Part shown: piece after piece, positions 47,656 through 56,100 of the stretch
How the letters are laid out: each line of letters begins with the position of its first letter
How positions within the stretch are numbered: the stretch's first letter is position 1
Source: Cupriavidus basilensis
Lineage (GTDB): Bacteria > Pseudomonadota > Gammaproteobacteria > Burkholderiales > Burkholderiaceae
Direction of reading: 5' to 3'
Length of the DNA: 64,000 nt
Assembly (NCBI RefSeq): GCF_008801925.2
Contig: NZ_CP062809.1
Coordinates: 1-64,000 of the forward strand
Notes under the pieces: model-generated
The model's database searches: none
The model's input: only the letters and a program-made list of their open reading frames with translations
Told to the model about the DNA's origin: nothing
Position numbers and translations under genes: made by a program

Positions 47656-48766
47656 CAAAGGCGCTTCCCGGCACCACAGCGACACCTTCGCTATTGAGTA
47701 ATTCAGTTGCGAACGCCGCATCCGTATCGATGACCTTTCCTTGCTGCGTTTTCTTTCCAAGGATGTTTTGGCAGGAGGGAAATAGGTAAAACGCGCCGTC
47801 GGGCAACGTGCACGAGAGGCCGTCGGTCGCGTTCAAGATTGCGGCTGATATTTTTCGGCGCTCGTCGTAGGTTCGAACGAAATTTCTGACCTCAGTTCGA
47901 GGTCCGTTTAAAGCCGCTGCAGCGGCATATTGAGCGACCATGTTCGGCGCTGAACTCAACTGACCTTGAACCTTGCACATTGCCTTGATGAGTTCAGTTC
48001 GCCCAGCCGCATAGCCAATGCGCCATCCGGTCATGGCATAGGCTTTGGACACGCCATTGATGACCAAAGTGCGGTCTGCAAGTTCCGGCACAGCTTGTGC
48101 CAAGGTTGCGAACGTTGTGTCGCCGTAGACCAGATACTCGTAGATATCGTCGGTCATCACCAATACGTGCGGATGCCGCTGGAGCACCTTGCCAAGCTCT
48201 TTGAGTTCGGTGTCCGAGTATGTCGCGCCACTTGGGTTGCTTGGTGAGTTGAGCAAGAGCCATTTCGTGCGCGGGCTAATACGCTTTTCGAGCTCTTCGG
48301 GCGAAAGAATGAATCTTGGGCCATCAGTTTGAGCAACGACTGGCACGCCACCGAGCATGCTCACCAGCTCCGGATACGAAACCCAGTACGGAGCGGGAAT
48401 GATGACCTCGTCACCAGGATTGAGCGTCGCGATGAAGGCGTTGGAGATGACTTGCTTCGCGCCGCTGCAAACCACAATATTCTGGACGTCAACATCAAGG
48501 GCGTTGTCGAGTTTTAGCTTCGCAGCAATGGCTGCGCGCAGCTCAGGCACACCATTCACTGGCGAGTACTTCGTCTTTCCATCCACCGCAGCTTTGTGTG
48601 CTGCTTCGATGATGTGGGCAGGTGTGGGGAAGTCCGGCTCACCAGTAGCTAGCGAAATCACATCGCGGCCCTGTGATTTGAGGTCTCGCGCAAGCTGGGC
48701 GGACTCTAATGTGGCCGACGGCTTCATTGCTTTGACCGAATGGGAGAGAAGGTTTGCATTTGGCAT
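47609..48766 (-). pseudogene. PLP-dependent aminotransferase (aspartate/aromatic type), 3'-truncated
   Basis: A class I/II aminotransferase-like protein: LATGEPDFPTP, NSPSNPSGATYS, DDIYEYLVYGD and the PLP-lysine motif VSKAYAMTGWRIGY. Family length is about 400. The last authentic residues are about VVPGSAFG; the next 13 (GLLVFSAISDGTKS and stop) come from the IS1071-like terminal repeat. The C-terminal strand that closes the small domain (about 30 residues) is missing, so activity is doubtful. The substrate cannot be told from sequence. It is transcribed divergently from the LysR gene at 48845. Confidence 0.85.
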
Positions 48767-48791
48767 GATGCAATTCTCAATGCGTAATATG

Positions 48792-48839
48792 ATAAATAAA
48801 AGCGATAAATTTTTATAAAATAAAATAACTTTTATTTAT
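48792..48839. promoter_or_regulatory. AT-rich inverted repeat between aminotransferase and LysR genes
   Basis: ATAAATAAAAG (48792-48802) and its perfect complement CTTTTATTTAT (48829-48839), 26 bases apart, in the divergent promoter region. It is a likely LysR operator or overlapping promoter elements. Confidence 0.65.
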
Positions 48840-48844
48840 ATATC

Positions 48845-49747
48845 ATGATGACATTCAAGCAGCTTGAAGCCATTTACTGGGTTGCCCAACTGGGTGGCTT
48901 TTCTCAGGCCGCCTTAAAGCTTCACACAACGCAACCTGCGGTCTCCAAAAGGGTTCAGGAGCTTGAAGACGCCTTTGGGACGCCATTGTTTGATCGGTCG
49001 CTTCGTTCAGCACGACTTACGCAGAAGGGCGAGGAAATGTTTCGAATCGCCAAGGATTTGCTCGAACGAAGAGAGCTTGCAATCAACGGATTCGCAACTG
49101 CGGAGCCACCCGAGCGGCAACTGCGAATCGGAGTGACAGAACTCACGGCCATGACGTGGTTGCCTCGATTCGTGAATGAAGTGCAAAGCAGGTTCCCAAA
49201 CACGTCCTTTGAGCCGGATATTGATGACAGTTTTGGACTGCGCAACAAGCTTCTTGAAGACCAACTGGATATCGCAATACTTCCCGATATGTTTGAAGAC
49301 AGCCGGCTGGCCAAGACAAGGTTGGGTAAGGTTGTGAACGCTTGGATGGCGAAATCCGGCATCTTTGCGCCTCAAGCAGAGCTGACGGTCCACAACATTG
49401 CGAGCCAGCGAGTGCTTTCTCAGGGGGTGCGATCAGCGACGGGAGCGCTGTATGAAAAATGGTTCAAAGCGGCAGGCATTGCATCGGCAAATCGAATCGT
49501 GAGCAACAACCTCATGGCAACAATCGGAATGACCGTTTCAGGGCTGGGAGTGGCGCATCTGCCTCGCCACTGCCTCCAGCCCTTTGTTGATTTGGGAATG
49601 CTCGAAGTGCTGCGTGTCGTTCCTCCAGTTCCAGACGTTGCCTACGTGGCCGCTTGCAAAGCAGACCGGCACAGTGTTGTCCTCGACGAGCTGGTATCCA
49701 TAGCGGTGAAGTTGTGTGACTTTGATAGAGCGTTTCAGGCGACATGA
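48845..49747 (+). CDS. LysR-family transcriptional regulator
   Basis: A 300-residue regulator. The N-terminal winged helix-turn-helix (MMTFKQLEAIYWVAQLGGFSQAALKLHTTQPAVSKRVQEL in outline) is followed by a substrate-binding domain. It is divergent from the aminotransferase and convergent with the maleylacetate reductase gene. The target and inducer are unknown; divergence makes the aminotransferase the likely original target. Confidence 0.9.
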   Translation: MMTFKQLEAIYWVAQLGGFSQAALKLHTTQPAVSKRVQELEDAFGTPLFDRSLRSARLTQKGEEMFRIAKDLLERRELAINGFATAEPPERQLRIGVTELTAMTWLPRFVNEVQSRFPNTSFEPDIDDSFGLRNKLLEDQLDIAILPDMFEDSRLAKTRLGKVVNAWMAKSGIFAPQAELTVHNIASQRVLSQGVRSATGALYEKWFKAAGIASANRIVSNNLMATIGMTVSGLGVAHLPRHCLQPFVDLGMLEVLRVVPPVPDVAYVAACKADRHSVVLDELVSIAVKLCDFDRAFQAT

Positions 49748-49793
49748 GCGAAGTGATTGGGCATGTGAGCACGACGAACTATTGAAATCGCAT

Positions 49794-50858
49794 TCAAACA
49801 GGCGCCGCGCCAAGCCATGCGCGCTCAAGGAGTTCCCGAATAGCGGCTCGCTCCAGCGCTCGTGGATTTGGATAAGGCTTCTTCATCGCCGCATCAGCCA
49901 CTTTGTCGAGATCCTCCGATTTCACACCCAATCCTCGAAGAGAGGTGGGCGCGCCCAATTGGGTGGCGAGATCGTAGATTCCCAGTGCCGGATTTTTGCT
50001 GTTCAGCGCTCTTGCAATGCGCGCCATAGCCTCGGGCGCCGATCCCGCGTTGTAGGCTAATGCGTGCGGAAGAACCACGGTATGGGTTTCTGCGTGCGGA
50101 AGATTGAGCATTCCACCCAGCGTATGGCACAGCTTGTGATGCAAGGCGACGGAAGTCGCTCCCAATGCCATACCGGACAACCAAGCGCCGTAGAGGCACT
50201 GTGACCGAGCAGATTGATCGGCGGAATTTTCAACCACCTTGGGCAGTCCCTGCGCGAGGGAGCGAATACCTTCCTCGGCGATGAGAGAGGTGATGGGATT
50301 TCGATCCTCGGCATACAGGGCCTCAACGCAATGCGCGATCGCATTGATGCCACTGGTGACACTCATCGGCGTTGGAAGCGAAAGTGTCAGCGCCGGATCG
50401 TAGAGCACGGTGCGCGGAAGAACCTTTGGGTCGCGTCCAGTGCGCTTTTCATTGCCATCGGTAATGCCGTAAATCGGCGTCATTTCCGATCCTGCGTAAG
50501 TCGTGGGAATGGCGATGATTGGAATGTTCGATTCCAGCGCTATCGCTTTTCCCAAACCGATCGTTGAGCCGCCGCCGGCCGCAACAATACAGTCGACACC
50601 TAAAGTGCTTGCAAGGGATCTCGCCTCGCGCGCAATGTCTAGAGGGACGTGCATTGCTGCTTTGGGGAAAAGTCCCGCAAAACGGGACCCCAAAGCGTCC
50701 CCCACAATTTTCCCCAGAGCCGTTTGTTCGGGGGTGCACAGAACAAGGGCGCGTGTGCCGCCAAGCGTTGCAAATTCTTCGGAAAGCCTGTCAAGGCTGC
50801 CCTCACCAAATACAACGCGCGCGCCCAAGGGCGAATAGGTAAAGGAAATATTTTGCAT
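49794..50858 (-). CDS. maleylacetate reductase
   Basis: A 354-residue iron-alcohol-dehydrogenase-fold enzyme that reduces maleylacetate (or substituted forms) to 3-oxoadipate with NAD(P)H. Family signatures: N-terminal RVVFGEGSLDRL, nucleotide-binding AAGGGSTIGLGKAIA, IPTTYAGSEMTPIYGIT and HHKLCHTLGGMLNLPHAETH. The start MQNISFTYSPLGARV is chosen by family length; the upstream in-frame codons run into the intergenic space. It is last in the catabolic operon. Confidence 0.92.
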   Translation of the reverse strand: MQNISFTYSPLGARVVFGEGSLDRLSEEFATLGGTRALVLCTPEQTALGKIVGDALGSRFAGLFPKAAMHVPLDIAREARSLASTLGVDCIVAAGGGSTIGLGKAIALESNIPIIAIPTTYAGSEMTPIYGITDGNEKRTGRDPKVLPRTVLYDPALTLSLPTPMSVTSGINAIAHCVEALYAEDRNPITSLIAEEGIRSLAQGLPKVVENSADQSARSQCLYGAWLSGMALGATSVALHHKLCHTLGGMLNLPHAETHTVVLPHALAYNAGSAPEAMARIARALNSKNPALGIYDLATQLGAPTSLRGLGVKSEDLDKVADAAMKKPYPNPRALERAAIRELLERAWLGAAPV

Positions 50859-50896
50859 TGGTAGTAGAGAGCAGCGCTGCTGATCTCCTTTCAAGA

Positions 50897-51658
50897 TCAA
50901 CGGGCGGATGTGGAGAGGAACTTCTCTATCAACGTCAAGGTTGCGATCGGGGCTTCGCAGTGCGGATAGTGCCCCGCACCCGCAATGACCTCGACAGAGG
51001 CGGTCCGATAGATCTCCGACGTCGTGGCCCGCGCAGCTTGCTCACTGCAGGCCGGATCGTGCTCCCCCACAAGAGCCAGAATGGGCATAGGCAAATTCTT
51101 GGCCTCTTCACTCACGTCAGTTTGGCTTGCATCCTTGGCGTACGAGGCAAACGCGAGGGGATCGATGCTATCGAATGTCGCTGCGACCTCGGTGCGTGCG
51201 AACCCGGGCGTGTATCGGCCAGCCGTGCCACCGGCAACCATTTGCTCGCGATGCTCGGCACTGTTTGCAGCAGCATTCAACAGCGCCATGCGATCGGGAT
51301 CGCGGCTTCCACCTTTGGCACTCATACCCGCGATTGAGACGATTGAGCCGACCCGTTGCGGCATGGCAATTGCCACCATTTGTGCCGCTAAAGCGCCAAT
51401 GGAATGCCCGCCAATCGCGAAGTCCTTCCAACCCAAAAACTCGACGAGCTTATAGGCATCAATAACAACCTCCCGCAAGTTAAATAATCCGGGTAGATTT
51501 TTCGACCCGCCATAACCGCGATACTCCGCGATGGCATATTGAAAATTCTCCAAATCAGCATATTTCAGCATTTGATTGAAGGCATCCTGCGTGCCAAGCA
51601 ATCCAGGAAACAGCAATACCTTTTTTGGGCCAAACCCAATCAACTTATAAGATTTCAT
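50897..51658 (-). CDS. alpha/beta-hydrolase
   Basis: A 253-residue hydrolase. The nucleophile elbow is GGHSIGA (serine near residue 103), the acid lies in ALVGEHDPAC and the histidine in GAGHYPHCEAP, so the triad is complete. There is no signal peptide, so it is cytoplasmic. Sitting between the ring-cleavage dioxygenase and maleylacetate reductase genes, it probably hydrolyses the ring-fission product or a side-chain ester; that is inference. The MhpC/PcaD-like fold is clear, the substrate is not. Confidence 0.88.
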   Translation of the reverse strand: MKSYKLIGFGPKKVLLFPGLLGTQDAFNQMLKYADLENFQYAIAEYRGYGGSKNLPGLFNLREVVIDAYKLVEFLGWKDFAIGGHSIGALAAQMVAIAMPQRVGSIVSIAGMSAKGGSRDPDRMALLNAAANSAEHREQMVAGGTAGRYTPGFARTEVAATFDSIDPLAFASYAKDASQTDVSEEAKNLPMPILALVGEHDPACSEQAARATTSEIYRTASVEVIAGAGHYPHCEAPIATLTLIEKFLSTSAR

Positions 51659-51690
51659 TTGTTGAACTCGTTGTGATGTGGGATAGGGCG

Positions 51691-52653
51691 TTAAATATGA
51701 ATCGGGTCTTCGCGCTCCATAAGCGCCAAGACGTCAGGCCTTGAATAGGCTTTTGCCAATTCGGGCGCGATCATCAGTTCAGTGCCAAGCAGGGCTTCTT
51801 CCTCATCCATTTTGAAACCAAGGGATTTGGTAGCTTCAAACATTACTCCGCCTGGCGTGCGAACATAAACCGATTCGAAATAGCCTCTGTTTTTACGGTC
51901 GGAGAAATCTGTAAATCCCATGCCTTCGGCATCGAATTTGACGCGCGCTTGAGTGTCGTAGTCTGGTACATCAAAAGCGCCGTGGTGAATAATGCCTTGT
52001 CCAAGAGTCCAGGTGCCTTGGCGCATATCGGGTTCGTGCAGAATATCGATTCGCTTGCCGGCGCCGCCGCTACCAGATTCATAGCGCTTGAATTTACCGT
52101 CAGAACTCGTGAGACGGAAGTTCCAAGCCGTTTTGAGAAAAACCTCCATATCTTCAAGCTCGCGTACCACCGCAGTCCAATTGTGAAAACCGCGCACGGC
52201 GTACTGTTCGGGCACATACTCAGAACGCCAGGGAGCGCGCAAATCGGTTGGGTCTTCGACTACCTCAAAATCAATTCCCGCATGTACAAATCGAAGGTAT
52301 TTTTCACCAAAACGCTCAGATTCTGCGGTGATTGGGATATTGTTTTTGCCTAAATGTTCACGCCAAAAATCGATTGATCCTGCGGGAATAGAGTAGGCCA
52401 CAGCAGTGAACTGGCCCGACCCTTTGCGCCCAACCAAACCAGTGCGGCGCAGCGGGAAGGTTGTCATCACGGTGCCGGGCGTTCCCATTTCATCTGCAAA
52501 ATAAAGATGGTAAATCGGGATGCGACCATCGTAGAAAAGCGTCCGCTTGATGAATCGTTGCCCAATCACTTTGACAAAAAAATCAACATCCGATTGTGCA
52601 GATTCTGTGCACAGCGTGATGTGATGCAGTCCTCGAATAGAATCCGTGCTCAT
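51691..52653 (-). CDS. hydroquinone ring-cleavage dioxygenase (PcpA/LinE/MhqB type)
   Basis: A 320-residue vicinal-oxygen-chelate dioxygenase that opens para-diols (hydroquinones) next to a hydroxyl. From memory it aligns nearly end to end with PcpA of Sphingobium (FFVKVIGQRFIKRTLFYDG, YHLYFADEMGTPGTVMTTFP, GFTDFSDRKNRGYFES). The Fe(II) ligands fit H11, H224 (IIHHGAFD) and E273 (MFEATKS), matching PcpA H11/H227/E276. Exact substrate (hydroquinone, methyl- or chloro-hydroquinone) is undecided. It lies 34 bases after the monooxygenase gene. Confidence 0.92.
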   Translation of the reverse strand: MSTDSIRGLHHITLCTESAQSDVDFFVKVIGQRFIKRTLFYDGRIPIYHLYFADEMGTPGTVMTTFPLRRTGLVGRKGSGQFTAVAYSIPAGSIDFWREHLGKNNIPITAESERFGEKYLRFVHAGIDFEVVEDPTDLRAPWRSEYVPEQYAVRGFHNWTAVVRELEDMEVFLKTAWNFRLTSSDGKFKRYESGSGGAGKRIDILHEPDMRQGTWTLGQGIIHHGAFDVPDYDTQARVKFDAEGMGFTDFSDRKNRGYFESVYVRTPGGVMFEATKSLGFKMDEEEALLGTELMIAPELAKAYSRPDVLALMEREDPIHI

Positions 52654-52687
52654 ATTAATTCCTTAGGAAAATATTGAAAAAATCGCT

Positions 52688-54364
52688 TTATAGCGCACTG
52701 GAAATTTGTGAATCCAGCGGGAGAATCCATTTGTTCAAGTAGTCGAAAAGTGATTCGGATGCTTCATGAGATCCGCGAAATCCAACGTACAGGTCTGGCC
52801 TTACTAAAATCATCTGATTTTTATCGCCGCCATATGCCAATTGGATTTTCTGTGATCGGTCGACAATAATCTCATCTGGATTAATACCTTCGGCATGAGC
52901 CGATGTAATATGCACGCTCTTAACAAGGCGGCCATACTTTTTCTGAAGAGTCTGTGTCAAAGCGACATATTTTTCTTTCGCCTCGGCTACCGGCTCGCAT
53001 AGCCAGAGCAGCGTAAATCCAGGGTGTCTTGTCGAGTCGTACAGACGCATTCGCGGCGGCTCGTCAGAGAGGATGCAATCCGGTGCCCGGTCACCTGGAA
53101 GCGGAACACCTTCGGCTAGATCGAGGTCGGCTACAACACCATCAACACCTCTGTAATTGTGCGAGAGCGCAGAAATGCGCATGATCGCTTCGTCATGCCA
53201 ATTGGGATCTTGTGTGAGCTTGAAACGATCCGCTACGGGAATCGAGGCATTAAACAAAATCTGGTGCATTCGATCTGCGCCAGCCGTGACCTGTTCCGCG
53301 ATGGGACGACGCTCGGTTGCATAGGACTCTAATACGTTGTGCGGCGAGCGCTTTTGAATCATTAGCGCGAGCTTCCATCCAAGATTGAAAGCATCTTGCA
53401 TACATGCATTCATACCCTGGCCACCAGCTGGCGAATGCACGTGTGTCGCATCTCCGCACAACAAAATGCGCCCGAGCATATAAGTCTCGCCGACGATCTT
53501 TCGAATCTCCCAAGTCGAAGACCAATCCATCGCAGTGATGTTCGCCCCAGTATCGAAGGAATCTAATGCCCGTTGGAAGGCTTCTTGCGGTGTGCCTTCT
53601 TTTAGAAAGTTTTCAAGATCGCCTGCCAGGTAAATGCGATATTTACCGCCCGGTAAACCCGTAAGCAGCAAAAATCCTTTCGCGCTGACGTAATAATTCA
53701 CCCAGCTTCGGTCGCCATTAAAGCCATCGACATAAGCATCAACCATCGACATCGTCATGGAATTGCCTTCGCGCTGTTCAAAAGCAAGTCCCAGTGTGGA
53801 CCGTACCGTGCTTCGCGATCCATCAGCGCCCACTACCCACGGCACTACTATTTCTTCGACTTCTCCCTCTTTACCACCACGCTGCACTTTGACGCGTACT
53901 AAATCTGCCTCTTGTTCACTTTCAATATATTCAACACCATATTCAGGATGGAAATCGTAATTGGCAGCTAAAGATTCACGTAATGCGCGGTCAAGATCAT
54001 TTTGATTGACCTTGCCATAGTAGTTATATCGGGTCCCAGGAAGTCTTCCAAAATCGAGAACGGGCGATTGATTTGAACCGAGGGAGAGTTCTGGAAAGTG
54101 AAACCGATTACCAGGGCAAACTTCGCGTAATTCATCGATACGCGATGCAAGTCCCATATGATCGAACATTTCCATTGTGCGAGCATGTAATGTAAAGGCT
54201 CGAGTTGATCCTGAAGGGTGTGATTTCTTCTCGATCAAACGGCATTTAATACCTCGACGAAGCAGTTCGTGGCAAAGAATAAGCCCAGACGGACCTGCGC
54301 CGACAACGAGAACCTGCGGGTTTTGAAAAACTCCAGGGTTATCTTGGATAGTCTTAGATTTCAA
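52688..54364 (-). CDS. FAD-dependent aromatic monooxygenase (PheA/TfdB/MhqA type)
   Basis: A 558-residue class A flavoprotein hydroxylase. Dinucleotide fold VLVVGAGPSGLILCHEL (residues about 18-34), DG motif WVVGADGSRSTVRS (about 181-194) and GD motif LLCGDATHVHSPAGGQGMN (about 307-325), with a thioredoxin-like C-terminal domain typical of phenol hydroxylases. It likely hydroxylates a phenol or hydroquinone, feeding the dioxygenase. It is first in the four-gene leftward operon and divergent from the LysR gene at 56101, now separated by IS481. Confidence 0.9.
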   Translation of the reverse strand: MKSKTIQDNPGVFQNPQVLVVGAGPSGLILCHELLRRGIKCRLIEKKSHPSGSTRAFTLHARTMEMFDHMGLASRIDELREVCPGNRFHFPELSLGSNQSPVLDFGRLPGTRYNYYGKVNQNDLDRALRESLAANYDFHPEYGVEYIESEQEADLVRVKVQRGGKEGEVEEIVVPWVVGADGSRSTVRSTLGLAFEQREGNSMTMSMVDAYVDGFNGDRSWVNYYVSAKGFLLLTGLPGGKYRIYLAGDLENFLKEGTPQEAFQRALDSFDTGANITAMDWSSTWEIRKIVGETYMLGRILLCGDATHVHSPAGGQGMNACMQDAFNLGWKLALMIQKRSPHNVLESYATERRPIAEQVTAGADRMHQILFNASIPVADRFKLTQDPNWHDEAIMRISALSHNYRGVDGVVADLDLAEGVPLPGDRAPDCILSDEPPRMRLYDSTRHPGFTLLWLCEPVAEAKEKYVALTQTLQKKYGRLVKSVHITSAHAEGINPDEIIVDRSQKIQLAYGGDKNQMILVRPDLYVGFRGSHEASESLFDYLNKWILPLDSQISSAL

Positions 54365-54844
54365 AATTGTCTCCTTCTGCTTTTATATTTAATTGACTGC
54401 ATACCGTTCTCTGTGGAACAAATGGCAAGTCAATCGCGATTAGTCTTTAGCGCTTATTCGGCTAACTGACCGTTCGATGGATCTTCTCAAGAGATAGGCA
54501 AGTGCAGCAACGTTGATTAGCGAACTTCGGCTGTTCGGAAATCGATGTGCTTTTTAAGGGAATACCAGAGGATTGCGAATAAATCCGCTACGTGTGTTTT
54601 GGCGGATTTTCGGCCGCGAGAATGCTGCTCGCAGGCATGGAATGTGGCCTGCGCGCGGTCGTAAACCAACTCCGCAAACAGACTCAACTCGATTGCAACG
54701 TGCGCCTCAGAGCGTCACCTGCAAACAAGGGCCGAAGACCAGCGAGCTCGCCCGAGTGTTTGCCGCAAGAGCGGTTCGGCGGCTTTGCCGATAGGATGAA
54801 CTAATGACTTCACTTCAACGCCGCGACAATCGTAGTCGCCTAAG
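54365..54844. other. operon leader and unassigned DNA between monooxygenase gene and IS481
   Basis: A 480-base stretch. The first 110 bases are AT-rich and probably carry the operon promoter (minus strand). The remainder (about 54550-54830) has only short frames without homology I recognise, and looks like debris. No clear terminator is seen. The TSD copy CCTAAG ends the stretch (54839-54844). Confidence 0.5.
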
Positions 54845-55778
54845 TGTTGATTTGCAATAGGTTGTTCCCGCCAAGTCGGGATGCTGGAGGCTTATATCCC
54901 AAGGCCGAGTGCGGCCTTCGGGCGTTGTAATAAGCCAAGAATGCGGGCAACCATGCGGTGCGTTCTTGGCTGGTTGCCCAGATGCGCCCGTAGGCCCATT
55001 CACGCAGACACGTCTGGATGAATCGTTCGGCCTTGCCATTGGTTTGTGGGCGGTAGGGACGTGTGAACGTGTGCTTAATACCCAGAGCTTGGCAGGCACG
55101 CGCGAATACCTTCGACCTGTAGGCTGGGCCGTTGTCGGTGATCAAACGCTTGATGGTCACGCCCAGCGCCTCGTAGTGCGCCACGGCTGCCTCCAAGAAG
55201 GCCACCACTGACGGCCTTTGCTCGTTCGGGTACATCTGCACAAAACCGACACGCGAGTGGTCATCAATGGCCACATGCGCCACCTCCCAGCCGACTCCAC
55301 GCGTATGGTTTCGCGGGTTTCCCGTGACGCGATGGCCTGGCATGGCGATGCGCCCGAGCTTTTTCATATCCATGTGCAACAGATCGCCAGGCGCCTCGTG
55401 TTCGTAGCGCACGACGGGCTCCTTGGGGTCGATGGCATTCAGGCTCGACAGGCCCAATTGCGCCAGCACGCGGCTGATGGTGGCGACGCTGCGACCGACG
55501 ACCTGGGCAATGCGGCGCATGGGCATGCGTTTGCGCCTGAGCCGCTCAATGCGTTGCATCAACTCGGCATCAACGGTGGTGCGCGTTCGCGCTGGCCTGG
55601 AACTTCGGTCGATCAAGCCTTCGTGCCCGAGCATGGCGAAGCGCTTTCGCCACTTGCAGGCGGTGCGCTGGCTGATCCCTGCGGCTTCGGCCGCAGGGAT
55701 CAGCCCCATGACTGCGATGCGTTCGATCAACAATTTGCGACCTTCGAAGGTAAGTCTGGCATTCTTATGGCTGTTCAT
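54840..55778 (-). CDS. IS481-family transposase
   Basis: A 312-residue transposase. Two N-terminal helix-turn-helix segments (AEAAGISQRTACKWRKRFA, RIAQVVGRSVATISRVLAQ) precede an integrase core with LHMDMKKLGRI (D), RLITDNGPAYRS (D) and PQTNGKAERFIQTCLREW (E). It is intact in length. The stop codon lies at the very edge of the element. Confidence 0.92.
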   Translation of the reverse strand: MNSHKNARLTFEGRKLLIERIAVMGLIPAAEAAGISQRTACKWRKRFAMLGHEGLIDRSSRPARTRTTVDAELMQRIERLRRKRMPMRRIAQVVGRSVATISRVLAQLGLSSLNAIDPKEPVVRYEHEAPGDLLHMDMKKLGRIAMPGHRVTGNPRNHTRGVGWEVAHVAIDDHSRVGFVQMYPNEQRPSVVAFLEAAVAHYEALGVTIKRLITDNGPAYRSKVFARACQALGIKHTFTRPYRPQTNGKAERFIQTCLREWAYGRIWATSQERTAWLPAFLAYYNARRPHSALGYKPPASRLGGNNLLQINT

Positions 55779-55863
55779 CCGGCAGGATTCCTCTGAGTTG
55801 CTGAAGCGTGGTAACTCCAGTTTCCCAGACCTGTCCGGTTGAACAACCTATTGAAACATTACA
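54845..55863 (-). mobile_element. IS481-family insertion sequence
   Basis: A 1,019-bp element with related ends TGTTGATTTGCAATAGGTTGTT (left) and TGTAATGTTTCAATAGGTTGTT (right, on the other strand). It is flanked by a 6-base duplication CCTAAG (54839-54844 and 55864-55869). It carries a single transposase gene. It sits between the catabolic operon and its presumed LysR regulator. Confidence 0.9.
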
Positions 55864-55868
55864 CCTAA

Positions 55869-56030
55869 GGACCCTCTGCACGAATCGATCGACAAGCTGC
55901 TAGTGCGGATCGGGATGGGATGTAAGGCGCAAACTGCAGCGATAGCCACAGCTATCGCGAGGATTTGCAACGCCGCAGACCGCCCGAGTCCGCGCGAGCC
56001 AAGCGTCGATCTGATTCGTGCAGAGGGTCC
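55869..56030. repeat. MITE-like element (162 bp)
   Basis: Perfect 18-base terminal inverted repeats GGACCCTCTGCACGAATC (55869-55886) and its complement (56013-56030), with no coding capacity. The ends resemble IS5-group elements. IS481 inserted exactly at its left edge. Confidence 0.78.
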
Positions 56031-56100
56031 CTAGCCGCCGCTCAATTGGATTCGATAGGCAATTGCCGCGTCGAAGACCTGAAATTCCCGAGGAATTGCT

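Noticed and set aside
54573..54804. Frames of about 70 codons before IS481
   Set aside because: Two overlapping frames of similar length, no ribosome site, no recognisable domain.
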